From positions 1-34,417 of the forward strand of contig JAJYVV010000024.1 in the NCBI GenBank assembly GCA_021791815.1: a stretch of DNA of 34,417 nt, in the 5' to 3' direction. The position numbers were made by a program, and so were the translations under genes. Source of the stretch: Bacillota bacterium (GTDB lineage: Bacteria; Bacillota; Sulfobacillia; RBS10-35; JAJYVN01). The notes beneath the pieces were generated by a model. It worked only from the letters and a program-made list of their open reading frames with translations. It ran no database searches and was not told the DNA's origin. Shown in pieces: positions 1 to 8,141 of the stretch; the first letter of the stretch is position 1; the number at the start of each line of letters is the position of its first letter.

Positions 1-2
1 CG

Positions 3-836
3 CTGGCCGCGACGTCCGCCGGCACCGGCCAGCTGATCGCCCGGGCGCGCGCCCTTGGCGCGCGGCGCATCTGGGTGGCGCTCGGCGGCAGCGCCTGCAC
101 GGACGGCGGCAGCGGCCTGCTTCGCGCCCTGGGGGCGGGCTTCCTCGACGCGCGGGGGCGGCCGCTCCCCCCGGGCGGCGCCGCGCTGCGCGACCTCGCC
201 CGCGTCGACCTCGGCGCGCTCCGGGCCCTGGGCGACACGGCGTGGACCGCCCTGGTCGACGTGCGCAACCCCCTGCTCGGCCCGGAGGGAGCGGCGGCGG
301 TGTACGGGCCGCAGAAGGGCGCGGGTCCCGCGGAAGTCGCGGCCCTCGAGGCGGGGCTGGCCCGGCTGGCCGAGGTCCTGGAGGCCTCCGGGGCGCCCCG
401 GGCGCGCGAGCTGCCCGGCGCCGGCGCCGCCGGCGGCTGCGGGTACGGGCTGGCGGCCGTCCTGGGGGCGGAACTGCGTCCCGGGGCCGAGGTCGTGTGC
501 GGCGCGGTTGGACTCTCGGAGCGCCTGCGGCAGGCCGACCTCCTGGTCACGGGCGAGGGGCGCCTCGACGCCCAGACGGCCTTCGGGAAGGCGCCGGCCG
601 CCGCCGCGGACCTCGCCGCGGAGGCGGGGGTGCCGGCCGTGGCCCTCGCGGGGGAACTGGGTCCCGGCTGGGAGGACCTGCTCCAACCGCGGGGGCCCCT
701 CACCGCGGCCCTCTGCCTGGCCCCCGGGCCCCGCAGCCGGCCGGCCGCGCTGCGCGCGACCGCGGCCGACCTGGCGCGCGCGGCCGCCACGGCGGTGCGG
801 CTGGTCCGGGCGGGGGCGGCCCGGGCCCCTACGTGA
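3..836 (+). CDS. Glycerate kinase, 3' part (5' end outside window)
   Basis: The frame is open from the window's left edge. It carries the glycerate kinase (GarK/GlxK family) signature: a TSAGTGQLI stretch, then a glycine-rich GGSACTDGGSG loop at about residues 25-35 of the visible part, and later GGCGYGLAA and TGEGRLDAQTAFGK. Family members phosphorylate D-glycerate with ATP to phosphoglycerate, feeding glycerate or glyoxylate carbon into lower glycolysis. About 277 residues are visible against roughly 370-380 in full-length members, so around 100 N-terminal residues are missing. The gene converges on the aminotransferase downstream, and the two coding ends overlap by 8 bp, leaving no room for a terminator. 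Family assignment is secure; whether the 2- or 3-phosphate is made cannot be told. Confidence 0.9.
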   Translation: MAATSAGTGQLIARARALGARRIWVALGGSACTDGGSGLLRALGAGFLDARGRPLPPGGAALRDLARVDLGALRALGDTAWTALVDVRNPLLGPEGAAAVYGPQKGAGPAEVAALEAGLARLAEVLEASGAPRARELPGAGAAGGCGYGLAAVLGAELRPGAEVVCGAVGLSERLRQADLLVTGEGRLDAQTAFGKAPAAAADLAAEAGVPAVALAGELGPGWEDLLQPRGPLTAALCLAPGPRSRPAALRATAADLARAAATAVRLVRAGAARAPT

Positions 837-2160
837 GGTCCGCCGCGACCGCGTCCGCCTCGGCGGCGGCGCGGTCGATCGCCTCCAGGACGAAATCGAT
901 CTGGTCGGTGGTCGCCACCGCGGGCGGCATGACGCGGAGCACCTTGGGCCGGTTGAGGGAATAGACGACCAGCACGCCGGCGTCCAGCAGGCGGCTGATG
1001 AGCAGGCCGCCCGCCCCCTCGCTCCGCAGGTCGATCCCCCAGAGCAGGCCGCGCCCCCGCACGTCCACGATGCTCGCCCGATGCCCCGCGGCGATCTCGT
1101 GCAGGCCGCGGTCCAGGCGCTGCCCGATCGCCCGCGCGCGCTCCAGCAGGCCCTCGAGGGCGATGCTCTCCAGGGCCGCGACGCCGGCCGCCGCGGCGAG
1201 GGGGCTGCCCCCGAACGTCGACGTGTGCAGAAACGGCGCCTCGTCGAACGGCGCCCAGGCCTCCGGGGTCGCGACGAAGGCGCCGAGGGGCATGACCCCC
1301 CCGCCCAGGGACTTGGCCACGGCCATGACGTCCGGGGCCACGCCCTCCTGCTCCGCCGCGAACATGGTGCCCGTGCGCCCGACCCCGGTCTGCACCTCGT
1401 CGAAGAGGAGCAGCGCCCCGTGCTCGTCGCAGATGCGCCGGGCCGCGGCGAGGTATCCGGGCGGGGGCAGCACGACCCCCGCCTCTCCCTGGATCGGCTC
1501 CAGCAGCACGGCGGCCAGGCCCCCGGGCGACCCGGCCGCGTCCGCCGCCGCCGCGGCCAGGGCCGCCGTGTCGCCGAAGGGCACGTGGCGGAAGCCCGGC
1601 ACGAGCGGGCGGAACGGCTCGCGGTACATCCGCTTTCCGGTCGCGGACAGGGCGCCGAAGGTCTTGCCGTGGAAGGCGTCGTCGGCCGCGATCACGTCCT
1701 CGCGGCCCGTCGCCGCCCGGGCGAGCTTGAGGGCGCCCTCCACGGCCTCCGCCCCCGAGTTGCAGAAGAAGCTGTACCGCAGGGCACCCGGGGCGCAGTC
1801 GGCGAGGCGCTCCGCCAACTCCACCTGGGGCAGGTGCGGCAGCAGCCGCGTCGATTGCGCGAGCAGCCCGGCCTGTCTCCGCACGGCCTCGACCACGCGC
1901 GGGTGGCTGTGGCCGTGGAAGAACATGCCGTACCCCCCGCACTCGACATACTCGTTGCCGTGCACGTCGCGGACGACCGCGCCCGCGGCCTCCCACTCGA
2001 GCGTCGTCATGCCCATGAACCGCAGCATGCGGGCGAAGGCCGACCCGGTGTACCGCTCCATGCGCAGGACGGCGGCGGCGGCCGTCGCCTCGGGGTCCGC
2101 GGGAAGGGGCTGGGTCCATGCCGGACTTCCAGGCACTCGGCGCAGGCCCGCTCCATCCAT
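829..2160 (-). CDS. Class III PLP-dependent aminotransferase (ornithine/putrescine aminotransferase-like)
   Basis: A 443-residue fold-type I, class III aminotransferase. Visible hallmarks are GMFFHGHSHPRV near residue 80, the PLP-phosphate loop NSGAEAVEGALKLAR (134-148), EPIQGEAG (221-228), the cofactor aspartate in LLFDEVQTGVGRTG (around 254), and the Schiff-base lysine K283 in VAKSLGGG. The closest families by motif are the acetylornithine, ornithine and putrescine aminotransferases; the amino donor cannot be fixed from sequence. The ATG at 2160 is preceded by GGGAGG about 7 nt upstream. It lies 55 bp downstream of aroA on the same strand and may be cotranscribed with it. Its end overlaps the convergent glycerate kinase by 8 bp. 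Confidence 0.88.
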   Translation of the reverse strand: MDGAGLRRVPGSPAWTQPLPADPEATAAAAVLRMERYTGSAFARMLRFMGMTTLEWEAAGAVVRDVHGNEYVECGGYGMFFHGHSHPRVVEAVRRQAGLLAQSTRLLPHLPQVELAERLADCAPGALRYSFFCNSGAEAVEGALKLARAATGREDVIAADDAFHGKTFGALSATGKRMYREPFRPLVPGFRHVPFGDTAALAAAAADAAGSPGGLAAVLLEPIQGEAGVVLPPPGYLAAARRICDEHGALLLFDEVQTGVGRTGTMFAAEQEGVAPDVMAVAKSLGGGVMPLGAFVATPEAWAPFDEAPFLHTSTFGGSPLAAAAGVAALESIALEGLLERARAIGQRLDRGLHEIAAGHRASIVDVRGRGLLWGIDLRSEGAGGLLISRLLDAGVLVVYSLNRPKVLRVMPPAVATTDQIDFVLEAIDRAAAEADAVAADLT

Positions 2161-2215
2161 CGCTGCCGCCTCCCAGCCTCGGGACCGCGAGCCACGCCCC
2201 GCGCACCCTCGCGCG

Positions 2216-3532
2216 TCAGGCCTCGCAGAAGCGTTCCAGTTCGCCGAAGAAGTCGGGAAACGTCTTGCCGACCACGCCCGGATCGCCGACGGCCACGCCC
2301 GGCCGCCGCAGGCCGGCGACGGCGAAGGCCATGGCCACGCGGTGGTCGCCGTGGGGATCGATGACCGCGGGAGGGCCGCCCGCCACGGCGTCCAGCGGCC
2401 ACACGGTGAACCCGTCCTCGCGTGCCTCGAAGCGGCCGCCGAGCCGGCGCACCGCGTCCGCGGCGGCGGCGATCCGGTCGCTCTCCTGCAGCCGGATGTG
2501 GGCCACGCCGCCGACGGAGGTCGGCCCGTCGGCGAACAGGCCGAGGGCCGCGACGGTCAGGGCCTGGTCCGAACAGCCCCCGAGGTCCCACTCCCCCGCC
2601 CGCAGGCGGCCGCCGGGCGGCCCGGCCACGACCGCGCCGCCTCCGGCCTCGCGGACGGCGCACCCCATGGCCTCCAGGACGCCGAGCAGGGCCGCGTCGC
2701 CCTGCAGGCGGCTGCGGCCGACCCCCGGCGTGCGCACGCGACCGCCGGTGATCGCGGCGGCCGCCCAGAAGTACGCGGCGGACGAGGCGTCCGCCTCCAC
2801 GGCGTACTCCCGCCCCCGGTAGCGCGCCCCGGCCGGCACCGCGTACCCGTCGCCGTCCGCCAGGGGCGCGGCCTCCACGCCGAACTCGGCCATCATGGCC
2901 GCGGTCATCCGCACGTACGGCAGGTCGGAGCGGCGGCTCTCGAGCCGAAGCACCGCGGGTCGCCGGGCGAACGGGGCCGCCATGAGCAGGCCCGAGGCCG
3001 TCTGGCTCGTCTCGTCCGCCGGCACGCGGAGCAGGCCGCCCGCGAGCGCGCCGGCGCCGTGGATGACGAAGGGCAGGTTGGGCCCACCGTCGACGCGCAC
3101 GCCCTGGGCGCGCAGCAGGTCGGCCAGCCCGCCCATGGGCCGCTCGCGCATCCGGGCCGTCCCATCCACCCGGTACACCCCGGTGCCGAGGGCCAGATAC
3201 GGGCAGAGGAAGCGGGCGGTGGTCCCCGACAGCCGGACGTCGATGTCGGCGGACGGGCCGGCCGGTCCGCCGCCCCGGCCCTCGACCGTGATCCGCTGGG
3301 CAGCGGGTTCGGCGTGGACGGCCACCCCGGCCGCGCAAAGCCCCGCGGCGCACGCGGCGCTGTCGTCGCTCCACAGCGCCCCGCGCAGGACCGTGCGCCC
3401 GGAGGCCAGCGCGCCGAGGACGAGGGCGCGGTTGGTCAGGCTCTTGCTTCCCGGCACGCGGGCCGTACCGTCCGGGCGGCGGCCGGGCGGGAGCGAGGGA
3501 ACGGGCCTCGGTGCCGCCCGCGTCCCGTCCAT
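2216..3532 (-). CDS. aroA: 3-phosphoshikimate 1-carboxyvinyltransferase (EPSP synthase)
   Basis: Catalyses the sixth shikimate step: phosphoenolpyruvate plus shikimate-3-phosphate gives EPSP. The 438-residue protein has the family landmarks in order: VPGSKSLTNRALVLGALASG with substrate-binding K30, RLSGTTARFL in place of the usual GNAGT loop, RPMGGLADLL, DASSAAYFWAAA, QGDAALLGVLEAMG, SDQALTVAALGLFADG containing the catalytic aspartate, RLQESDRI, and HGDHRVAMAFAVAGL. I chose the ATG at 3532 because AAGGGGG sits 7 nt upstream and family similarity starts soon after; the frame stays open further upstream but does not look like AroA. It follows the SLH protein gene by 49 bp. The SGTT variant suggests a class distinct from the E. 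coli-type enzyme, but glyphosate response cannot be judged. Confidence 0.95.
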   Translation of the reverse strand: MDGTRAAPRPVPSLPPGRRPDGTARVPGSKSLTNRALVLGALASGRTVLRGALWSDDSAACAAGLCAAGVAVHAEPAAQRITVEGRGGGPAGPSADIDVRLSGTTARFLCPYLALGTGVYRVDGTARMRERPMGGLADLLRAQGVRVDGGPNLPFVIHGAGALAGGLLRVPADETSQTASGLLMAAPFARRPAVLRLESRRSDLPYVRMTAAMMAEFGVEAAPLADGDGYAVPAGARYRGREYAVEADASSAAYFWAAAAITGGRVRTPGVGRSRLQGDAALLGVLEAMGCAVREAGGGAVVAGPPGGRLRAGEWDLGGCSDQALTVAALGLFADGPTSVGGVAHIRLQESDRIAAAADAVRRLGGRFEAREDGFTVWPLDAVAGGPPAVIDPHGDHRVAMAFAVAGLRRPGVAVGDPGVVGKTFPDFFGELERFCEA

Positions 3533-3581
3533 GCCGCACCCCCTTGGTCGCAGCGCCGCATGCGGCCCGGGCCGGATCCCG

Positions 3582-5747
3582 TCAGGCCCCCCCGGTTGCC
3601 GGCGCCGGGGCCCCGTTCGGGGTCGAACCCGCTCCCGCAGCGTTTCCGCCCGCCGCGGGGGCCTCCTGCATGGCCCGCAGCACGAGCACCGCGGCCTCCG
3701 CCCGGTCCAGGGGCGCGTCCGGGCGCAGCAGGCCGGTGCCCGCATCGCCCACGATCAGCCCCATGTTCAGCGCCGTCGCGAACCAGGGCGCGTCGGCGCC
3801 GGCCGCGGCCAGGCCGTCGGGATAGGTCTCGAGGAGCGCCTCCGCGCTGGGCGGCGGCAGCGCGGCCCACCCGAACGCCCGCACCGTCCACGCCGCGGCC
3901 TCCTCGCGGGTCACGGCCTGGTCGGGCAGGAACGCCTGGCCCGCCGCGTATCCGGGGAGAGCGCCCACCACGGCCGCGACGAACGGCGCCTCCCAGGAGG
4001 TCGCGGGCACGTCGGGCGGGAGCGCGGAGCCCGGGGCCGTGCGGTACAGCAGGGACGGGAGCGCACTGGCCAGGATGCGGGCGAACTGCGCCCGGGTCAC
4101 GGGGGCGTCCGGCGCGAACGTTCCGTCGGGGAACCCTCCGGCGATCCCCGCGCGCACCGCGGCCGCGACGTCTGCGCGGGCCCAGGAGTCCAGGGTGTCC
4201 GGGAACACGCCGGAGATGCGCGGCACGGGCACGAACGCGGCGTTGCGGTAGAACCGCAGCGGCCCCGAGAGGTAGTAGGTCGGCGAATCGGCCTCGATCT
4301 CGGCGCTCCCGCCGGCGGGCACGTCCACCGTCCCCGACCAGCCGGCCCCGGGCTCCAGGGTCGCGAGCGGGGCGGCCGCGCCCGGCACGTCGACGGTGTA
4401 GGGGCCGCCGACCGCGTTGGCGTCCAGGGACACGGAGACCGCGACCTGGGGGGCGGAGGTGAAGAACAGGGCCTCGAAGTCGCCCATCACCGCGTTCGGC
4501 CACGGCAGGCTCCACTGGATCCAACCGGATTGCTGGAACGGCGAGCTCGCCCCCGAGGAGAACCCCAGGCCGCGCAGCAGCGCGAGCAGCGCCGACGCCT
4601 GCTGGGCGGTCGGCGGGTCGCACGCCGCCTGGTACCCGAGGATGTCGTCCGGCCCGTCGAAGAGCGAGGCGACGTCCTCGGCGAAGCATTCCGGCGTCTG
4701 CTGCGCCCAGGGGTACAGGGCGGGGTCGTGCCACTGCAGGCCCCGCATCGCCAGGTAGTTCTCCCAGAAGGCCGAGAGGGGGCGTGTCCCGCCCGCGGAG
4801 GTGTAGATGGAGTCGTAGCCCCCGAAGCGGAAGTGGATCGCGTGGCCGAGCTCATGCTCCAGCACGTGGGGCAGGTCGATGGACGCATCCGCCCCGATCC
4901 AGATGCGGATCTCCGGGCCGATGACGTCGGTGAGGCCGTACTCCTGCGGCATGTCATACGGCATGAGCATGATCCGGTCCCCGGCGAAGAGGGCGGCGGG
5001 GAGGTCCAGGCTGTCCAGGATGGACGCCACCTGGGCGGGCGTGATGGTCGTCGGAACGAGCGCCGGGTCGATGTAGTCGCCGGCGTCGCGGTATCCGAGG
5101 TCGGACGCCGCGGGGTACGGCTGGGCGGACTGCACGCCCAACTCGGCGAGGATGGCGTTCTCCCGCGCCCATTGGGCCAGGTCGAGCGCGTGGGCGACGG
5201 CGCTGGGCCCCGGAGGGTACACGATGACGCCGTCCGGCTCCAGCTGCCCCTCCGCCTCGTAGACCGCCGCCCGGAGGTCCGCGATCGCCAGCCACTGGTT
5301 GTAGAGGTCGGTCAGGCTGGCCGTGCCGGCGCCGAGCGCCGCGGAAAGGGCCTGCTGGTCGCGGCCCAGCCAGGCCTGCGCCCCGAGGGGCGCGCCGTAG
5401 AAGAGGTCGATCGTCGACCCGGACCCCACCGCGGCCCCCGCCGATGCCGCATTGTCGCCGGACCAGGCGCCGCCGGCCGGCGCGCCGCCCGCGGGCGGCG
5501 CCGGCAGGGCGGCGGATGCGGCGGTCGACGAGGAGCCCGGCGCGGGCGAGGGGGCGGACGGCGGGGTCGAGACGGAAGCCGGCGGGGCCGCCGCGAGCGC
5601 CGCGGCCGCCGGCGCCCCGGCGGCCAGGACCGCCAGGAACGCGGCGGCGAGGGCCCGCGACGGCGGAGCGGCGGGCCCCGCCCCATGGATGGATGCGCCG
5701 CCCGCGCGCCTGCCGGATCGAGGGCCGAGGCGAGTGAACGGCCGCAC
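3582..5747 (-). CDS. Secreted SLH-domain protein with HEXXH metallopeptidase-like domain
   Basis: A 721-residue exported protein. A GTG at 5747 follows GGGAGG with 5-nt spacing. A basic N-region is followed by a long Ala-rich hydrophobic stretch (about residues 31-55) typical of a signal peptide, then a Pro/Ser/Ala linker. The middle contains HELGH at 298-302 and ECFAED at 353-358, about 50 residues later; this spacing fits a zinc site of the gluzincin type, with E353 or E357 as third ligand (inference). Residues 513 to about 700 hold three SLH repeats (FPD...GIAGGFPDGTFAPDAPVTRAQFA and two more), which bind secondary cell-wall polymer. It is therefore probably a cell-surface protease or protease-like protein. 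Substrate is unknown. The gene stands first in a run with aroA and the aminotransferase, with no obvious functional link. Confidence 0.82.
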   Translation of the reverse strand: MRPFTRLGPRSGRRAGGASIHGAGPAAPPSRALAAAFLAVLAAGAPAAAALAAAPPASVSTPPSAPSPAPGSSSTAASAALPAPPAGGAPAGGAWSGDNAASAGAAVGSGSTIDLFYGAPLGAQAWLGRDQQALSAALGAGTASLTDLYNQWLAIADLRAAVYEAEGQLEPDGVIVYPPGPSAVAHALDLAQWARENAILAELGVQSAQPYPAASDLGYRDAGDYIDPALVPTTITPAQVASILDSLDLPAALFAGDRIMLMPYDMPQEYGLTDVIGPEIRIWIGADASIDLPHVLEHELGHAIHFRFGGYDSIYTSAGGTRPLSAFWENYLAMRGLQWHDPALYPWAQQTPECFAEDVASLFDGPDDILGYQAACDPPTAQQASALLALLRGLGFSSGASSPFQQSGWIQWSLPWPNAVMGDFEALFFTSAPQVAVSVSLDANAVGGPYTVDVPGAAAPLATLEPGAGWSGTVDVPAGGSAEIEADSPTYYLSGPLRFYRNAAFVPVPRISGVFPDTLDSWARADVAAAVRAGIAGGFPDGTFAPDAPVTRAQFARILASALPSLLYRTAPGSALPPDVPATSWEAPFVAAVVGALPGYAAGQAFLPDQAVTREEAAAWTVRAFGWAALPPPSAEALLETYPDGLAAAGADAPWFATALNMGLIVGDAGTGLLRPDAPLDRAEAAVLVLRAMQEAPAAGGNAAGAGSTPNGAPAPATGGA

Positions 5748-5973
5748 GTTTGCCTCCCGCGCAGAGGGACCGGCGGCGTGGGGCCCCGCGCCGCGGGGGC
5801 GCCGGAGGCTCCGGCGCAGGCCGACACTTGGCGCGCAGGGATGCAGTCTCCTGCAGCCCACCCCCACCCGGCGGGAAATCGCACCCGCGCGCTCCCGTTG
5901 TCGCCAATCCGGCACGCGGCCGCCGCCGGCACCGCCCGCCAGCCCCGGCAGGAGTCGGGGCGGCCGCAGCCAA

Positions 5974-6007
5974 TTGTCAACCCACACGTCGCGCCGGAGG
6001 TTGACAT
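5974..6007 (+). promoter_or_regulatory. BirA-type biotin operator upstream of bioY
   Basis: TTGTCAACC at 5974-5982 and GGTTGACAT at 5999-6007 form an inverted repeat, 8 of 9 positions perfectly complementary, with a 16-bp spacer. This matches the known BirA operator pattern (TTGTnAACC, 14-16 bp, GGTTnACAA, from memory of published consensus). The right arm overlaps the GGAGG ribosome binding site (5996-6000) of bioY, so bound BirA-biotinyl-AMP could block the start region. I infer that biotin represses bioY and the gene overlapping it. No convincing -35/-10 pair is seen nearby. Confidence 0.75.
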
Positions 6008-6008
6008 C

Positions 6009-6545
6009 TTGCGCCTGCGGCACCTGACCCTGGCGGCGCTGCTCGCGGCCGTGACGGCCGTCTGTTCGCTCCTCGCCATCCCCAACCCGCTCGTGCCGGG
6101 CGTGCCCTTCACGCTGCAGGTCCTGGCCGTGTGCCTGACCGGGATGCTGCTTCCGCCCGGCTTCGCGGCCGCCGCCCAGGTCGTCTACCTGCTGCTGGGC
6201 GCGGTCGGGATCCCGGTGTTCGCCGGCGGCGCGGCCGGGGCCGGCGTCCTGGTGTCGTTGACCGGGGGGTTCCTCTGGGGCTATCCGCCCGCCGCGGCCG
6301 CGTGCGCCGCCATCGCGGGGCCGCGGCCGTCCTGGGCCCGGCTGATCTCCGGCGGGGTCGCCGCCATCCTCATCGTCTACGCGTTCGGTTTCGCGGGCCT
6401 CGTGGCCTTCGGGCACCTGCGCGCCGACCTCGCGACCGCGGCCGGGCTCGGCACCTTCCTGCCGTGGGACCTCGGCAAGGCCGTCCTGGCGGCGCTCCTC
6501 GCCCACCGGCTGCGGGCGGCCCTGCGCGGGGGTGCCCTGGCTTGA
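6009..6545 (+). CDS. bioY: Biotin transporter BioY (S component)
   Basis: A 178-residue, very hydrophobic protein with the BioY pattern: VPFTLQVLAVCLTGMLLPPGFAAAAQVVYLLLGAVGIPVFAGG, followed by LVSLTGGFLWGYPPAA and a C-terminal LPWDLGKAVLAALLAHRLR. About six membrane segments can be drawn. BioY is the substrate-binding S component that imports biotin, usually with the shared ECF energising module, which is not encoded here. The start is the TTG at 6009, placed 8 nt after GGAGG (5996-6000); no in-frame ATG or GTG lies at the beginning of the family similarity. A BirA-like operator overlaps the ribosome binding site. Its stop overlaps the start of the next gene (TTGA), implying translational coupling to the molybdoenzyme. 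Confidence 0.93.
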   Translation: MRLRHLTLAALLAAVTAVCSLLAIPNPLVPGVPFTLQVLAVCLTGMLLPPGFAAAAQVVYLLLGAVGIPVFAGGAAGAGVLVSLTGGFLWGYPPAAAACAAIAGPRPSWARLISGGVAAILIVYAFGFAGLVAFGHLRADLATAAGLGTFLPWDLGKAVLAALLAHRLRAALRGGALA

Positions 6546-7123
6546 GCCCCGCCACGGATCCGCCGGCGGCGCCGTCCCTGCCGCGGCTGCCGGCCGGCCA
6601 GACCGCCGCCCGCCGCCTGCCGGTGCTGCACGAGGGCCGGGTGCCGCCGGGCCCGGATCCCTGGCGGCTGCGGCTGTTCGGCGCCGTCGCCACCGAGGTC
6701 ACGCTGGACATGGCCGCCCTGGCCCGCCTGGGCGCCGGCCGCTCCCCCGCCGACGTGCATTGCATCACCGGGTGGTCCTGGCTCGGCAGCGACTGGACCG
6801 GCGTCCCCTTCGGGCGCGTGGAGGACCTGGCGCGCCCGCGGCCCGAGGCCCGCTTCCTCATGGCGCACGCGGCGGGCGGCTGGACGACCAACCTGGCGCT
6901 CGAGGATTGCCGGAGGCCGGGGGTGCGGCTGGTCTGGGCGCGGGACGGCGCCCCGCTGGCACCGGAGCACGGCGGACCGCTCCGGCTGCTCGTGCCGCAC
7001 CTGTACTTCTGGAAGAGCTGCAAATGGCTCGTCGCCCTGGAGTGGCTGGTCCTCGACCGGCCGGGCTTCTGGGAACGCAACACCCGCTACCGGGAACTCG
7101 ACCCCTGGCACCGAGAGCGCTGA
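6542..7123 (+). CDS. Sulfite-oxidase-like molybdopterin oxidoreductase (YuiH family)
   Basis: A 193-residue protein of the oxidoreductase molybdopterin-binding domain family. Signature stretches are LPVLHEGRVPPGPDPWRLRLFG, VHCITGWSWLGSDWTGV with the presumed Mo-coordinating cysteine C74, FLMAHAAGGWTTNL, and GGPLRLLVPHLYFWKSCKWLV. It lacks a signal peptide and any haem domain, so it is probably a soluble cytoplasmic enzyme like B. subtilis YuiH. Substrate is unknown; sulfite or another S- or N-oxide is possible. The TTG at 6542 overlaps the bioY stop by 4 bp. From memory, the B. subtilis homologues yuiG (a bioY) and yuiH are also neighbours, which argues that the pairing is meaningful. It converges on gnd 33 bp downstream. 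Confidence 0.88.
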   Translation: MSPATDPPAAPSLPRLPAGQTAARRLPVLHEGRVPPGPDPWRLRLFGAVATEVTLDMAALARLGAGRSPADVHCITGWSWLGSDWTGVPFGRVEDLARPRPEARFLMAHAAGGWTTNLALEDCRRPGVRLVWARDGAPLAPEHGGPLRLLVPHLYFWKSCKWLVALEWLVLDRPGFWERNTRYRELDPWHRER

Positions 7124-7156
7124 GGGTGGTGTCCGCGGTTGCCCCGCGGGCGGCGG

Positions 7157-8065
7157 TCACGGCTCCCCGGCCGACCGGCGGACCGCGTGCCCCCCGAACT
7201 GGTTGCGCACCACGGCGATGAAGCGGTCGCCCCAGGCGTCCTCGGTCCGGCTGCGAAACCGGGCGAAGAGGGAGAACGCCAGGGCGGGCACCGGCACCCC
7301 GAGGCGGACCGCTTCCTCGACGGTCCAGCGCCCCTCCCCGGAGTCCTCCACGTAGCCGCGGATGCCGTCGAGGTCCTGGTTTTCGCCCAGGGCGCGGGCC
7401 GCGAGCTCCAGGAGCCAGGAGCGAACCACGCTCCCGTGCTGCCAGAGCTCGGCGATCGCCTGGAGGTTCAGCTCGAATTCATGGCCGTGGAGCAGCTCGA
7501 AGCCCTCCGCGTACGCCTGGAGCATGCCGTACTCGATCCCGTTGTGGATCATCTTCACGAAGTGGCCGCTGCCCGCGGGCCCGGTGTGCAGGTAGCCGTG
7601 TTCGGGGGAGAGCGCCGAAAACACGGGCTCGACGCGCTCGAAATCGGCCCGCGCACCGCCCACCATCAGGCAGTATCCCTCGCGCAGCCCCCACACGCCG
7701 CCGCTGGTCCCGCAGTCGAGGAAGCCGATCCCCCCGCCGGCCAGGGCCTCTGCGCGGCGCTGGGAGTCCGTGTAGCGGGAGTTGCCGCCGTCGACCACGA
7801 CGTCGCCCGCCGAGAGGAGGCCGCCGAGGCGGCCGATGGCCTCCTCCGTGGGCGGCCCCGCGGGGACCATCACCCACACGGCGCGCGGCGCCTCGCAGCG
7901 CGCCACCAGGTCCTCGAGGGAGGCCGCGGGCACCGCGCCCGCCACCTCCAGCGCCGCGCGCGCCCCGGCGTCCGGGTCGTAGGCCACGACCGCGTGCCCG
8001 GCGCCCAGCAGCCGCCGCGCCATGTTCCCGCCCATGCGGCCCAGGCCGACCATGCCGACCTGCAT
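7157..8065 (-). CDS. gnd: 6-phosphogluconate dehydrogenase, short form
   Basis: Oxidative decarboxylation of 6-phosphogluconate to ribulose-5-phosphate in the pentose phosphate pathway. The 302-residue length matches the short (GntZ/YqeC-type) class. The N-terminal Rossmann motif is GLGRMGGNMARRL, followed by DGGNSRYTDSQRR, DCGTSGGVWGLREGYCLMVGG, and the catalytic lysine-asparagine pair in VKMIHNGIEYGMLQAYAEG. I chose the ATG at 8065, preceded by GGTGGGG; a GTG at 8074 in frame is possible but has no site of its own. The leader places CACCTCCCC directly before GGGGGTGGGG, which could fold over the ribosome binding site (inference). The gene follows prkA by 76 bp on the same strand. Confidence 0.93.
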   Translation of the reverse strand: MQVGMVGLGRMGGNMARRLLGAGHAVVAYDPDAGARAALEVAGAVPAASLEDLVARCEAPRAVWVMVPAGPPTEEAIGRLGGLLSAGDVVVDGGNSRYTDSQRRAEALAGGGIGFLDCGTSGGVWGLREGYCLMVGGARADFERVEPVFSALSPEHGYLHTGPAGSGHFVKMIHNGIEYGMLQAYAEGFELLHGHEFELNLQAIAELWQHGSVVRSWLLELAARALGENQDLDGIRGYVEDSGEGRWTVEEAVRLGVPVPALAFSLFARFRSRTEDAWGDRFIAVVRNQFGGHAVRRSAGEP

Positions 8066-8141
8066 CCGCCCCACCCCCGGGGAGGTGCGCTTCCGCCCCG
8101 CCCCGCCCGGGTCCTGCCGTCCGGGCGGGCCCGGCGCGCGG

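Noticed and set aside
3555-3566. 12-bp palindrome GCCGCATGCGGC between the SLH gene and aroA
   Set aside because: Short palindromes of this size are frequent in DNA of this composition and nothing around it suggests a function.
998-4462. Very long open frame on the plus strand opposite the aminotransferase, aroA and the SLH gene
   Set aside because: Antisense shadow of high-GC genes; the translation is Arg/Pro/Ser-rich with no domains, while the minus-strand frames match known families.
2895-6545. Possible 1216-residue plus-strand protein ending in BioY
   Set aside because: Only the last ~178 residues look like a protein family; the rest is antisense to the SLH and aroA genes. A ribosome binding site and operator sit just before the real BioY start.
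7124-7156. Hairpin CCGCGG/CCGCGG between the molybdoenzyme and gnd as a bidirectional terminator
   Set aside because: Only a 6-bp self-complementary stem with no U-tract on either strand; too weak to call.
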